Source: Channallabes apus
Lineage: Eukaryota > Chordata > Actinopteri > Siluriformes > Clariidae
Assembly (NCBI GenBank): GCA_030522415.1
Contig: CM060125.1
Span: forward strand, 28,307,667 to 28,371,666
Length of the DNA: 64,000 nt
Direction of reading: 5' to 3'
Below, in pieces: positions 31,598 to 43,619 of the stretch. The translations under genes were made by a program, and so were the position numbers. Position 1 is the first letter of the stretch; the number at the start of each line of letters is the position of its first letter. Below the pieces are notes generated by a model that worked only from the letters and a program-made list of their open reading frames with translations, made no database searches and was not told where the DNA came from.

Positions 31598-31786
31598 TGG
31601 TGGTGGTGGTTCAGTGGTAGGTTTCTTCCATGCCATGCGGAACGGCTGGGTTTAATTCCCACCCAGTGCCCAAACCCCAGCCACTGGATACAATACCGGT
31701 TCCAGGGTTGCGTCAAGTTGTGTGCAGATCAGATGGTCCACTGAGGCGACCCCATAATGGGAACAGTGGAAAGACCAGAACAGCTG
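31598..31786 (+). mobile_element. tRNA-derived SINE, GGGGTCGCCACAGCGGA type
   Basis: Head GTGGTGGTTCAGTGGTAGGT with GGGTTTAATTCCC as B box, then CAGTGCCCAAACCCCAGCCACTGGATAC, and a tail GTTGTGTGCAGATCAGATGGTCC..GCGACCCC ending near GGAAAGACC. The GAGGGTTGCGTCAGG..GGC middle is partly deleted. Confidence 0.85.
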
Positions 31787-34700
31787 TTCTCTGTTTTTCT
31801 GCAGTCGAAATTCCCGGTTTGACTCCAACGCCCCTTGTATCTGGCCATAGCTTGACATTCTGCGTCAGATTTCCTGAATAGCCTGAAATGTGGATTGCTT
31901 TGAATCTAAATTCCTTCTTCGGCTGCTTTTTGTCCCAAAAAAGAAAGTTTTTGACATTTGATACGCTGCTAATGGAGAAAAATTGAGATTCGGATTTAAT
32001 TCAGGTGATGCAAAAAGAACTCTCAATCCTTCAGCATTGGTTGCCTCCATTACCCCGACTCGACCTGTTGCCTCTTTATCACTATAAATGGCTGCTGAGA
32101 AGACTTCCTCATTAAACAGTGACTCAGACGTTGCACTGTCTGCAGATGATGTTGTTTTTAAGTGAAGTAAACAGCCTTCATCTCGTTCTCGGGGTCAGGC
32201 CGAGTCCACTCTGCAAGTGCCATTATACAGCGTCGGTGTCTCCGCTTCCTCTTCGTGTCATGACCTCATTCACAGTAAAAGCTTATTAGTATTAAGAGAG
32301 AGAGAGAGCTCATCCAGCAGGTTACGGGTGAGACGCGTGTCTGTGTTTGGTTATCTTTAAACAGCTTGGCAGTAATCATCCACCAACTTCATTGTTTCAA
32401 AAGCAGTGAGCCAACGTTACACCAATGACGTGTAATAGTGACTCATCTTTGTGTAACAGTCTTCCCTTCTTTTAATTTCAATAAGTGGTTTCTCTGTCTT
32501 ATTAACTTTGACCTGGGAAAGTCCACGGCTGTTTAAGAACAAGCACTTATGATTGATTAACATACTTTAACAAGTATATTTATTCTAATATGTTCTCTTT
32601 TATATAGCAAATAAACATAGACTGGGTTTAAAAAAAACTGGTTTTCCAAAGAGTGGCTTAAAAGCTCAAACGTGGGTGCTCTGGAGTTGATTCCACCTAC
32701 TTAATACTTGAAGATCTGGTTCATCCCCCATTATGGTGGAGCAGATCCTTCAGCTACTGTATTTCCTGTAAGATTTCTGGCTAGTCGAGACCAGTTTTGG
32801 TGTCCTTGTGGTTGTTGGACGTTATAGGGACACCAGGACATTCGACCGCAGCAAGTGTCATCTTGTTCGGCCTCACTGCGTTTCCGCTCTTTGGCATCTT
32901 CATAGCCATCCTTGAACTTGGGCAAACTTTTAATCCATAAATAAGCAAATGGGCGGAATAAACAGAGTATGGCTGTTGTTTTCACCCTGGCTACCAAACT
33001 CAGTTACCACCCTCAAGCTGGCAAGCTCAACATGAGTTTAGCTAAAATTATATTGTGGTTCTCGTTAATTTATATGCTAATGCATTTGATTGAGCTCAAT
33101 CATTCATACCCTGTATGTCGTCCCATGTCAAGTCCTACATTTCTTGTGATGAGTTAAACTACAACACTATAAATATTAATATGATGATTACTGAGGTTAT
33201 ATTATCTCTAAAATAAAAATGCTCTGCGAGGTTTACACAGCCTTCACAGTAACCAATTCCATTTAGCTCCAGCTGGTTAGCTAAAGTGATTCATAGAAAA
33301 CGCAGCGGTCTGACACCTGTAATGCAGCTGTCGCTCACATAGGCCATGTCCCTACGTAATTACGCATACATTTCTGGCTTAATATAATTTAACCGATGAG
33401 TTACATTAAAAAATCACCCCTGTGCAGGTGTCATGAATGGGAAATCTAGTTATAATGGGCAAAACTTTTTTTGGGTAGCAGGCTGTAAACTTGTTTGTCA
33501 GCCGTAAAATTGGCCATTTTAACTGGAAAGTATGTGGGGATTGACTCACTTTTGGAGCTAGTGGTCATTCAAGGAACTGCACATTTTGGCAGAACCAGAA
33601 CCGTCGGTTGACCCTTGAAAATAATGACCTAATTACAAATGTGTTATGTAGTAATTTAACTAGCGGTACGATAACCCTCTAATTGTTGTTTTGGATCTAT
33701 GAAGATGTTTAATGAATGTTTTGGAAGTTGTCTCCAGTGTCAATGCTGTGTATTAGTTGAAAGTTGTCCAATGTGGGAAAGTATTCAAGATGGAAGAATC
33801 TGATTGTGTATTGTGAAGAAAATAATTAAAACAGAAAGGGTGATTAGGAGGTGTATAGCTGCTATAGCATAAATGATAGCAGGTATGATCTAATTAAGGT
33901 GTGTGTATATAAAAAAAAAAAGGTACGTAATGTTAATTTCTTGTTCTATAAGAATAACTAAACAGAGATGCACTGTTCTAGGAGGTTTTCCTATACAAAT
34001 GTATGACAGTTTTTTTTTTAAATCCCTTTGAATCGAGCAAAAGTGAAACCCATGCATCCTAACATCCGCCTAAGATCATCTCACGGCATCAAAACAAGCA
34101 TCACGCTCAACATCATTCCGATAACTACTACTTTATCTGCCCCTCCTCCGCATCACCCCCATTTTTATTTCTCCTCTTCAAGTGGGATCGCTCCATAAGC
34201 CGTGACAGCATGTGCTTGAAAATGCATGGGGCGGGGGGGGGGAGGGGGGGATTCTCAAAGCGTGTAATAATGCGATGGCATTTCTGTTCACAAGTCATTG
34301 AACACAAATTTGCATTGTGTTTGCTATCCCTGGCCCTCCGCATTATTGGTCTGTCAGCCGTCTATCGCTCACTTAAATCATCTTGTGACATTTTGGAATA
34401 GGAAAACACTGCTGCTGAAAAACCATCACGCTTTAACTGGAGTACTCGCGTCACAGATAACACTTACAAGCAGTACCATTAAGCCAGAAATATTCGCTTG
34501 GTGTACAACATATACCCATTTTTATTTAATATATGTATTTGGTGCACAGTCTGAGAAATAAAAATATGTACATCGGTGTTACCTGGGACTGTTATCAAGG
34601 TGTAAATAGAGATGTAAAAGTATGCTTGATTTTTTTTTTTAGAGTGTAGATTAACAGAGCACTGCATCTAAACAAGACCTGAATGCTGGTGGAAAGATGT

Positions 34701-35039
34701 CCAAGTGCAAGGCTCGGAGCCCATCCGTGCATGATCAAGCCATCTGTTTGAATGGACTGTTGGCAGAAAATGCCTGCTGCTGCTTCTTATCCTCCCACAA
34801 TGCACCACATGAAGTATGGTACATGAGATCGAGATGATTACACTACAGTGATACTAAGTTCTGATTGGTCTAAAGGTGTTGTGCTGATTTTCTTTAAAAA
34901 AGTTCCTCATCGTTTCTATAGTAACAACTCATGTACAAGGACTTGTATGGAACAGGTGACATAAATGAAGTCTAATTATAAATAGGTTATTTTTCACTAG
35001 GTGCAGTTGCATGGACTCCGTGGACCCAATCAGAATATA
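31787..35039. other. Long gene-free, mostly repeat-free stretch
   Basis: No exon or transposon could be identified over 3.2 kb. Two sub-blocks look regulatory in texture: 32080-32290 (GTGACTCAGACGTTGCACTG, GGCCGAGTCCACTCTGC) and 34240-34420 (GTGTAATAATGCGATGGC, CACAAATTTGCATTGTG). A G-rich run lies at 34230-34249. This is the largest block free of recognised repeats in the middle of the window. Confidence 0.4.
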
Positions 35040-35681
35040 AATGCACCAGAACAGTCTTGCGCTATTCAGCCCGACAAGGCTTCCCCTCCTCAAGAAGACA
35101 CATGTACACACCTGTCTGAGGTTTACCAATGAACAGAGAAAGATTGGGATGAACTGCTGTGGTCAGATGGGACCAAAATTGAGCTCTTTGTCATCAACTC
35201 GACTTGCTGTTTTCGGAGGAAGAAAAATGCTGACTATGACACTAAGAGCACCACAGTCCCTACAGTCTAGCACGGAGGTGGAAACATTAGGCTTCCGGGC
35301 TGTTTCTCTGCTAAAGGGTACAGATTGACTTTACTGCACTGAGGGGCCAACGGATGAGGCCATGTGTTGTAAAAATTTTGGATGAGAACCTCCTGGGGGG
35401 TGTTCTTCGTACGTCGCTAACTCAGTTAGCTGGATTTGATTGTTGTGGATTTGTCCTGATCTTGGATTGTTTCGTTCTTTGATGCTCATCTCGCATTTGC
35501 TGTCATAGCAACATGTCCGTAAGCTTGAACCTGCTCGGTAGCAGGTTTATTTCATGTAAACAGGATTAAGGCTGTGCTCCTGCTGGGTTATGATTGGTTG
35601 AAATGGTGAGGTCACATCTGATTGGTTAAAGAGCGCTGACGTGGACTGACTCACGTGGGGAAAGAAAAGTATTTTGCATGC

Positions 35682-35737
<56 letters not shown>

Positions 35738-37012
35738 GCTATCAAATATTATATTAGAACATAAATTCATAGTTTTTTTATTATTATAATAAACTCTAGG
35801 CACGAGACAGCCCTCAAGACCATTAATTAAAATTCTTGTATAATGTTTATTTTGTAACACATTTATTTTTCAGGGGTTCGTCATGAATATGCAAATAAAT
35901 ATTTATATATATATATATTACAAATATTTTTTAATAATGAAAAATTGGACAAAACAAATTTTATTATAAAATAAACAATATAAAAGTATACATGTTTTTG
36001 AAAAAAATATTTCTATTTTTCCATATGCAACATATTTATTTTCATATTTCTTATTTTATATTATTTTCTCATGTAATTTGTAAACCATATGCACATATTA
36101 TGTTCTAATATAATATTTGATAGCGATTATGTGTGTGTGGTGGTGGGGGGGGGGGATCCATGGCAGGGGAGCATTTCAGTGCATAACACGTGGGGGGGGG
36201 GGGGACATTTCAGCGCGTAACAGGTGTTACAAAAAAATTTAGCTTGTTCTTTTGTCATTTCGTCAACCAATCAAAGGGCTTGTGATCAGTGTTTCTACTG
36301 TCGATGCATATCGCCTTTTAAACCAACGCACAAACGCGCAATAATCCTAGACAACTCAATCCGGCCATACTAATCATCAACAACAGGTGTGCTCGAAGAA
36401 CCGACTTAGCCAGGTCTTAATTAGCACGATGATCTCATCTTAGATGTGTCAATTCATCCCGGATGTTTCAAGCGACGTACGAAGAACACCCCCCTGGAGA
36501 TGGGTTGTGGATGGGTTTTCCTGCATGAAAATGACCCCAAACATACTGCCAAGGCAACTAATGAGTGGCTCAAGAATAAGCACATTAAGGTCATGGAGTG
36601 GTCTAGCCAGTCTTCAGACCTTAATCCAGTAACAGCAGGCAAGAAAGCTTAAACGTTTAGAGAAAATCTGTAAAGAATAGTGGATCAAAATGCATCCCAA
36701 GATGTGTGCAAATCTGGTAAACAACTACAAGAAGAAACGTCTTCTCACAGTGCTTTCCAGGAAGGGTTTCTCTACCAAGTACTAAGTCATGTTTTGCTTG
36801 GGGATCAAATGCTTATTTCAGTTCATTGAAATGCAACTTAATTCGTAACATTTGTATCATGTGCTTTTTCTCAATTGATTGATTGATATGGTTGATATTC
36901 TGTCTCAATCCTTTACCATAAACCTATGATAAAAATTATTGACCCTTCATTTCTTTGTAAGTGGACAAATTTAGAAAATCTGTAGAGGATCAAATACTTA
37001 TTTCCTCCACTG
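35040..37012 (+). pseudogene. Tc1-like element interrupted by a nested 1.1-kb insertion
   Basis: Before the insertion, 35065-35395 encodes degraded transposase (LPLLKKTHVHTCLRFTNEQR, DELLWSDGTKIELF with the first catalytic Asp, VNSTCCFRRKKNADY-like block, TTVPTV). After it, 36495-36650 encodes [20 protein letters not shown] (second Asp) and [13 protein letters not shown]. The 3' non-coding part continues to an intact right end, ATACTTATTTCCTCCACTG, at 36994-37012. The left inverted repeat and N-terminus are missing. Stops and frameshifts make it non-functional. Confidence 0.88.
35397..36492. mobile_element. Nested inverted-repeat element, superfamily uncertain
   Basis: The boundaries are GGGGTGTTCTTCGTACGTCG on the left and, read inward from the right, GGGGTGTTCTTCGTACGTCG, a 20-bp perfect inverted repeat extending to CT. 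It splits the Tc1 at 35040. CCTGG (35392-35396, 36493-36497) can be read as a 5-bp target duplication, or CTG as a 3-bp one if one more G belongs to the element, because the border is a G/C run. Inside are a (TA)n run (35688-35734), GC-run loops and an inverted pair (35748-35768 and 36103-36123). PIF/Harbinger would fit the 3-bp reading; no transposase is seen. Confidence 0.8.
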
Positions 37013-37394
37013 TGTATATATACTGTAGACTTTCACTCACTAGGTATCTGCCTGATGAAAAGCCATAGATAAGCTGAAAATTTCACACGGAGTAAAGCAT
37101 CTAACCAATCATAGATAAGACTGGGTTCTTGTAACCAATCATAACGCAGAATGTGGGATTTATCAGAAAAGACAGGAAGTTGAACTTAATCTAAGACTTT
37201 GAGAAAGTTTCTTCTGCTGTTTCTTGTTGTCCTGTTATACCCCTGACTGATTAAACGCTGCACAGCGAACTTTGCACACAGGAAAACTGTAGTAATCTGT
37301 TTATATTCTTTGAGGATGTAAGCGCACACACCTGATCCACCTTTTTTTTTTTTTTTTTTTTTTTAGCATGTAACCAGCATGGTCATTACATCTT
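37013..37394. other. Gene-free stretch
   Basis: No exon recognised. A T run at 37342-37364. TACTGTA near 37021. Confidence 0.4.
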
Positions 37395-37473
37395 CACATT
37401 CATGCATATTCGCACACTCCTTGGACAATTCTATTTAAATTCTGTCAATTTGCACAATAGTTTCCTATGCTTA

Positions 37474-37534
<61 letters not shown>

Positions 37535-37690
37535 GTATAGCTTTTTTATTTTATATTTTGCTCTTCTATTTTTTTCTCATTATATTCCATAATTTATTTC
37601 TTGTTGTTAATCTTGATTTTAAGGTCACAAGTGATTATATAAGCATTTCATATAATGCATATCGTACTGTGTATGTGACAAATTAAATTT
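37395..37690 (+). mobile_element. Non-LTR retrotransposon 3' end interrupted by (TA)n
   Basis: CACACTCCTTGGACAATTCT and TCTGTCAATTTGCACAATAG (37414-37460) precede a (TA)n run at 37478-37531. The end reads CATATCGTACTGTGTATGTGAC then AAATTAAATTTGAATTTGAA (37660-37700), the same terminus found inverted at 20130-20215. No ORF remains. Confidence 0.68.
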
Positions 37691-38869
37691 GAATTTGAAA
37701 ATAAAAACAAGTATATTAATTAAATAATTAATTACTAGAAATTCCAGTATTGATTCCTAAACCAAAACGATCAAAATTTCAAATAGGACCCGACTCATTT
37801 ATTTATTTATTTATTGTATTGGATACAAGCAGCATAACACCAAAAGTCTTTGCTTGTTTATAATTTGTGCAAAAAAAATTTTATTCAGAAAGTTTTTTCC
37901 ATTTTCATTTCGTAAACAAATATTGTGAATGCAAGTGTTCTATTCTCTCTTTTTAATTTTAACTTTTTGATTTGACATTTAAAAAAGAAAGACTCATTCA
38001 CAGATCTGTAGGTGTCAGTGCTTTTCCGAAATTTGAAAGCTGAAAACTTTCTTTTGGTCTCGTTTTTACTGAAAAAGCATTGTAATAAAATCCTTTTTTT
38101 ATTTTTGGGATATTGCATTTAAAAGTAATTAACTTGAGAATACTAACAGTAACTCCACTTTATTCCCAGCTATCTAACATGCACTAATCTGACAGGAATC
38201 TTAATGCGTTACTTTGAAAATTCTTAATTCGCTAGTCAGCATGGAAAATGGCAGATATTGTAGAGGATTATTAATAAAGTTCATATTACAGGAATCCTCA
38301 ATGGGTTTGCTAATGCAGAAGCCTGATTACTTATCGTCATTACACCATCTTTGGCTTAAAGATATATAGACTGATGTAAACTATAGAATTGCTATTCTGT
38401 CCATCCTTCAGAAACCTCACCCTCTTACTGGGATTATCTAAAAATAACTGGCTCTTTCTCTCTCTTTTTGCACTTCCTGTTTGAGATTATCACATAGGAT
38501 CAGACTGACTGGATCATGAAGTGATCTGGGAAGAGGTGTGTGTTTGGCGTTAGCTTTAGTGAAGTAGTCCGAGCCCTAGTAGGCATTCTGCTACATTAGC
38601 TCTGTGTGTAATGATGCTCATCACCGGCTTTCTCACTGATTTTCGCATCGTGTGTGAATAGATGATTTAAACGGAAAGGCAACTGGCAAAAAGCAGGCAC
38701 TGTATTTAGATTGATTTGAAAGTTGGCACAATCAGATCCATTTCTTGCTTGAAATGATGCCATATATACACACGCGCGTACTGTATTTATATGTTTATGG
38801 TGGAACGTAAGCTGCTGCCAAACCCCTATGATGTACGTGATAAATGTGGCTGTAAGCTGACACTGCTTT
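37691..38869. other. Gene-free stretch with a possible regulatory block
   Basis: 37700-38140 is A/T-rich with ATTT repeats. 38150-38380 is repeat-free with CTTAATGCGTTACTTTG, TCTTAATTCGCTAG and GATTATTAATAAAG words, resembling enhancer texture. No exon recognised. Confidence 0.35.
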
Positions 38870-38937
38870 CTCTTTTTTCCTTTAATCTCCTCTTCTCCCG
38901 CATCCCACCTTCTCCCCCCCCCTCCCCTCACTTTCAG

Positions 38938-38978
38938 AGAAAGTAACAAGAGAGAAGCACACAATAAGTGCTGTATCA
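38938..38978 (+). other. Candidate 41-bp exon
   Basis: A pyrimidine tract of about 60 nt (38872-38933) ends in CTCACTTTCAG at 38937. It is followed by 41 bp and then A|GTAAGTTC at 38979. One phase encodes KVTREKHTISAVS without a stop; another encodes ESNKREAHNKCCI; the third has an immediate stop. I do not recognise the peptide. The acceptor is strong by eye, but exons this short arise by chance, and the same strand also carries the recursive-like site at 15189. Confidence 0.3.
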
Positions 38979-39329
38979 GTAAGTTCTCTGCAAAAGTCCT
39001 CTTACCTCACTATAATGACTTCTTGTTATCTCCAGATAACAAAGATGTTTTTGCGATGCTCAGATCAGCAGCCCTGCCTGCACCGTGCAGCCGTGTACAT
39101 GACAAAGACTATGAGTTCATAATGGTTCGATAATGAACTAACAATTTCTGTGTGGTTCCTTTCACAACGAGGTGAAGGCTGAGAAAATTAAACCATGGTT
39201 ATCCCACAACGTTTTTTTTAAGCGGGCGATCATTTGAAAAGATGTTGTGGCTTAAGATTGGTTTCTTTCGGCCGGTGCTCATCTTTCACAGGAAATGATT
39301 TTGTCTTGAGATTAAAAGAAAAAGATAAA

Positions 39330-39440
39330 AGGATGGAAGGGTAAATGGAAGGAAGGAAGGCTGGATGGATGAACAGGTGATTGGGTGGAAGGAAGGTTGG
39401 ATGGGTGGATGGAGGAAAGTAAGGATGGAAAGATGGATTG
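39330..39440. repeat. Degenerate GGAT/GGAA tetranucleotide repeat
   Basis: GGAAGGAAGGAAGG, GGATGGATG and variants, not in perfect register. Confidence 0.85.
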
Positions 39441-39507
39441 AGCTAGATCTCTAGCCATGCATATAAAATATGGAGTAAAATATCCAAATTAAACCAAAAT
39501 TTTAATA

Positions 39508-39854
39508 CAGTGGAACCTTGGATTACGAGTAACACGGTTTGAGCGTTCTGCAAGACGAACAAAGATTTTTTATAAATTTTGACTTGAAAAACGAGCGTTG
39601 TCTTGGTTTACGAGCACCGAGTATCATGTATCACGCATGCGCTTCTTGTTTTGACGCAGAGTGTCACGTCATCACAACTGAGCCAACGGTTTTTCTGTCT
39701 CTTGTGGTGCAGAATTGTAGGTAATCTCTCCTCTGCTGGGTGAATACACACACACACACACCCTGTGTGTTTGTTTGGGAACCTGAGAGGAATGGGGCTG
39801 TAAAGCCGAGACCTATCGTCTCCCCTGCTGGGTCTTAGTGCATACAGTGTTTCT

Positions 39855-39931
<77 letters not shown>

Positions 39932-40227
39932 TGTGTAAGGCAGAGAGTGTGTGTGTTTGTTTGGGAACCTGAGAGGAGGGGGGATGTAAAGGCGTGTGTT
40001 TGTGTGTTGGTGTAAGTGAATGAGTGCGCACACACACACGCACACACACACACTCGGCTTTACAGCCCCCCTTCTTTCAGGTTCACAAACACACATGTTC
40101 TGGAGTGTAGAACGAATAATTTGAGTTGTCATTATTTCCTATGGGAAAATGAAACTTGGTTTACGAGTGTTTTGGAATACGAGCCCACTTCTGGAACGAA
40201 TTATGCTCGTAATCCGAGGTTGCACTG
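39508..40227. mobile_element. Non-autonomous mariner-type element expanded by GT repeats
   Basis: Left end CAGTGGAACCTTGGATTACG after TA (39506-39507); right end, read inward, CAGTGCAACCTCGGATTACG before TA (40228-40229). The arms contain ACGAGCGTTGTCTTGGTTTA and AACTTGGTTTACGAGTGTTT. Between them are a (GT)n run (39857-39930), a segment TTTGTTTGGGAACCTGAGAG duplicated at 39768 and 39956, and a shorter inverted relative at 40053-40090. No transposase is present. The dinucleotide tract creates long spurious Thr/His-rich frames. Confidence 0.87.
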
Positions 40228-40239
40228 TATATCAAGTGT

Positions 40240-40275
40240 TGGAGATAATAATACTACTACTACTACTACTACTAC

Positions 40276-40311
<36 letters not shown>

Positions 40312-40335
40312 CAAATACATAAATAAATAAATAAA
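40240..40335. repeat. (ACT)n then (AAT)n then (AAAT)n simple repeats
   Basis: Adjacent trinucleotide runs starting at the TACTACTAC near 40250, then ATAATAATAA to about 40306, then AAATAAAT. Confidence 0.95.
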
Positions 40336-41939
40336 CCTTTGTAGACAAATATATGAAATATAGTTTAATATATCAAGCATTAATTGTAATTAATATACAA
40401 TTAGCAGCATTGATAATGTATTAATTAGTAATGTATAATGTTGTAGTGATAGTAGTAGTAATAATAATAATATGATTAAAATAGTATGAAATCAATCAAT
40501 CAAAATGATTAACTAAGTAAATAAAAATAAGTACATACACATTTTGTCTGCACAATTTATTTGCGTCCTTAGTTATAATAAATAAACAAATAAATATTAC
40601 ATGAAATGTGACTTGTATATAAAATTCACCAAGTGTTAATGTAAATCTATAAAATATGTAGTAAAAGTAGTAATGATAAACAATTCCAAATGCCTGAATG
40701 TAAATGATGCAAGTGAATACATACATTTTTAAATAAATTAATAAAAATAAGTACATAAATATAGCTTACACCCAGTGTGTGTTTGCATCCTAGATTATAC
40801 TGTATAATAAATTATACATAAATATGTAAATAATTTACAAACAAACAAATAAATAGAATAGAAAATTACGATGAACCAATTTTTCCTTATTTGATTTCAG
40901 CAATATGCAATTTCACAACACTTATCTCTATCCAGAGGCATGTTAATTTCCTACCACGGTCTTGTATTGTTGATGAGTGAGTCGGACTGCTGTGTAAAGT
41001 CTTCTCCAGCAGATCACAAAAAATAAATAAATAAATAAATTGGAGGAAAAGGCTGCATATGCCTTGTGATTGGTGACGGGTAAAGTTGTGTATTTTTAAC
41101 TCCACCCATTTCCAGATGAACAGATAAAAATGCTAATAAAGTTTTGACCGATGTAAGATAGATTATCATCAGGACACCACTGATGGTTTATATTCCAAAC
41201 ATCCCACATGCTTAGGAAAAACGCTAAAAAGAAAATCATGATGCTATGCTTTACACTCTTGCTCTCAAGTAGTTCTAAGTGAGAGAAATCAGACATCTGG
41301 GATGGATTTCAATCACAGCTCTGGTAAATCATTCCTTTCTAATGGAAGTCTGAAAAAGGTCATGAATATATAACGAGAGGGGCATAAATCAAATCTCTGT
41401 GCAGCTACGTGTGCACAGCCGCCGTGTTTTCAATCACTGCAGTCTTGCGGGCCGTAATCTTTGATATTCAGAGTACCCAGACGTGAAGGAAAGGAAAAAA
41501 GAAAAACCCTGGATGACAATCTCGGTGAGATCTGAGGTGTTTATTCAGATGGTTTGAATACTGCGCTGTCCTGTGGGTGCGACACTCACTCACCGTGACT
41601 CTCATTTTCATCCCGCAGCAACGCTCTGAGTGATGAAATGCGGTGCAACTGAGGCCTGTTAAGCAGTAATGACAGCTAAACGTGGTGAGGTTACACAGAT
41701 TATGCATCACAGGCAGTGCACTCACGTGTATATAACGTGTGTAAATATTTGTTTACTCATCTGTCAGACGCTTTTGTTCAGAACCACCCGCCAGAGAGAT
41801 GGAATCGCATCACGCAGGGTGAGCAGGTGGCGGGTAAGAGATGTGTAGGAGAAAGAGCAGTGCTTTGACCAACAGGATGGTCCACACTCACTGGTACAGG
41901 ACCTTAAAACTCTCACTAAGGTAACAAATTATACTCCAG
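40336..41939. other. Gene-free AT-rich stretch
   Basis: Much of 40336-40860 is degenerate TAAATAAATA and TAGTAGTAA sequence. 41740-41890 may include a decayed SINE tail (GTCAGACGCTTTTGTTCAGA). No exon recognised. Confidence 0.4.
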
Positions 41940-41959
41940 TTTCAGTAGGTCTTAGGGTA

Positions 41960-43420
41960 CACAGACAGAAAGATGGATGATAGATGGTCAACTGTACATT
42001 CACGCTACCGCAACACACAATATATTGATGGATGGATTTATGGATGGATTGTATCAGTTATATATGAATAGATTAAGAAATGTATAATATATAGATGGAT
42101 GAGTGGATGGTCTACTGGACATTCACACTCTTCTGATACGCAATAGATGGATGGATAGACAAAGGGATGGATAGATAAATTGAAGGATGATGGATTTATG
42201 GATAAAGTGATGGATGAACATGGATGGATGGATAAAAGGATGGATGGATGGATGGATAAAAGGATGGATGGATGGATAAAGTCTTAGATGGGTTTTGATT
42301 CGTACACGTTCATCTCATACAAACTCAAATAATTGTTTTGATTGTGTAAAGCTGCTTTGTGACTGTCAATTGTTAAACGTGCTATACAAATAAAATTTGA
42401 TTGAATAATGTGGTGAATGGTGGAAGGATGAAATGATGGATGGATGGATAGATAAAGGTATAGATAGTTGGATGTATGATGGATTGATGATGGATGGATA
42501 GATAGTTCAGGACTGGAACTTTCTACAAGTCTACCTGAGTCTCCAATAACTACCTGGACTCCATTTTAACATCAATTAACATCAACTATTATAGCTTCCC
42601 TGCCTGCCACCTAACACACTGTATGAATGCAGATCATTTCCTGCTATCTGTTTCACCCAGATGAGGATGGGTTCCCTGTTGAGTCTGGTTCCTCTCAAGG
42701 TTTCTTCCTATTACCATCTCAGGGAGTTTTTCCTTGCCACTGTCGCCCTCGGGCTTGCTCACCAGGGACTATCTGAACATTTTGATTCATACACATTCAC
42801 ATTCCATACAAACTTAAATAATTCTTTTGATTGTGTAAAGCTTTTTTGAGACAATGTCAATTGTTAAAAGCGCTATACAAATAAAATTTAATTGAATTGA
42901 ATAGATAAAGGGATGGATAAAGGGATAGATAGTTGAATGGATGATGGATGGATGGATGGATAGATAGTGATTGATAAATAAATGGATGGATGGATAAAGA
43001 GATGAACGTTGGGTGGTGGTTGGATAAAGTGATGAATGGATGGATAGATAAATGGATCGATAGATAGATAAAAGGATGGATGGATGGTTGAAGTGATGAA
43101 TGTTGGATGGTGGATGGATGAACTGATGGATAGATGGGTGGACTGGACACATTCCTGATGGACAATATATGGACAGATGGATGGCTGAATAAATAGATAG
43201 ATTGCTATGGATGGATGGACAGATGGTCTATTGGACATGCTATGTGGATTGACAATGAAGGATGGATGAATAGATAAATGAAGAAAAATATACAAAAAGA
43301 TAGATGGGTTAATAATGGATGGAAGGATGGACAGTCATACTACCCTGAGAGACAATTTATAGACAGATAGACAGACAGATGGATGCATGGATGAAAAGAA
43401 TTAATTGACAGGATCTTAAA
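41960..43420. repeat. Long degenerate GATG/GATA tetranucleotide array with nested retroposon ends
   Basis: GGATGGATGGAT, AGATAGATAG and AAAGGGATGGAT variants cover most of 1.4 kb, interrupted by two copies of the (TTGAA)n-tailed element (42285-42410 and 42525-42900). The unit GATG equals the 3' tail unit of RTE elements, so the array may have grown from such a tail. All frames through it encode Ser/His/Pro/Ile/Tyr repeats with no biological meaning. Confidence 0.9.
42525..42900 (+). mobile_element. Dispersed teleost element with (TTGAA)n tail, longest copy
   Basis: It contains GATGAGGATGGGTTCCCTGT, CTGGTTCCTCTCAAGGTTTC and GGGAGTTTTTCCTTGCCACT (42661-42741), then AAGCTTTTTTGAGACAATGT and the end GCGCTATACAAATAAAATTT-AATTGAATTGAA (42871-42901). 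A shorter copy of only the 3' end lies at 42285-42410. The family is common in fish 3' UTRs and introns; I cannot assign its autonomous source. Confidence 0.78.
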
Positions 43421-43619
43421 CAGATAAATTGTGTGTGTGTGTGCGCCGCGACTGTACTGCGTGTCACCTGCATTGCAGCAGAAGCTAAAATTAGCACTGT
43501 GTGAGAGACAGCGCTGAGAGTCTCTCATCCCTCACATCTGTCCCATCTGATAACTTTATCCACCAGGTAATTCAGCATGGCTGCTGACACTTCATAATAA
43601 AATCAATTTATTACAATAA

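Noticed and set aside
39608..40132. Long minus-strand reading frames (up to 174 codons) rich in Thr/His and Cys/Val
   Set aside because: They are translations of the (GT)n tract inside a transposon, open in several overlapping frames because the dinucleotide has no stops.
42814..43295. Overlapping minus-strand frames of 102-135 codons rich in Ser, His, Pro, Ile, Tyr
   Set aside because: They arise from the degenerate GATG/GATA array; three frames are open at once and no domain is present.
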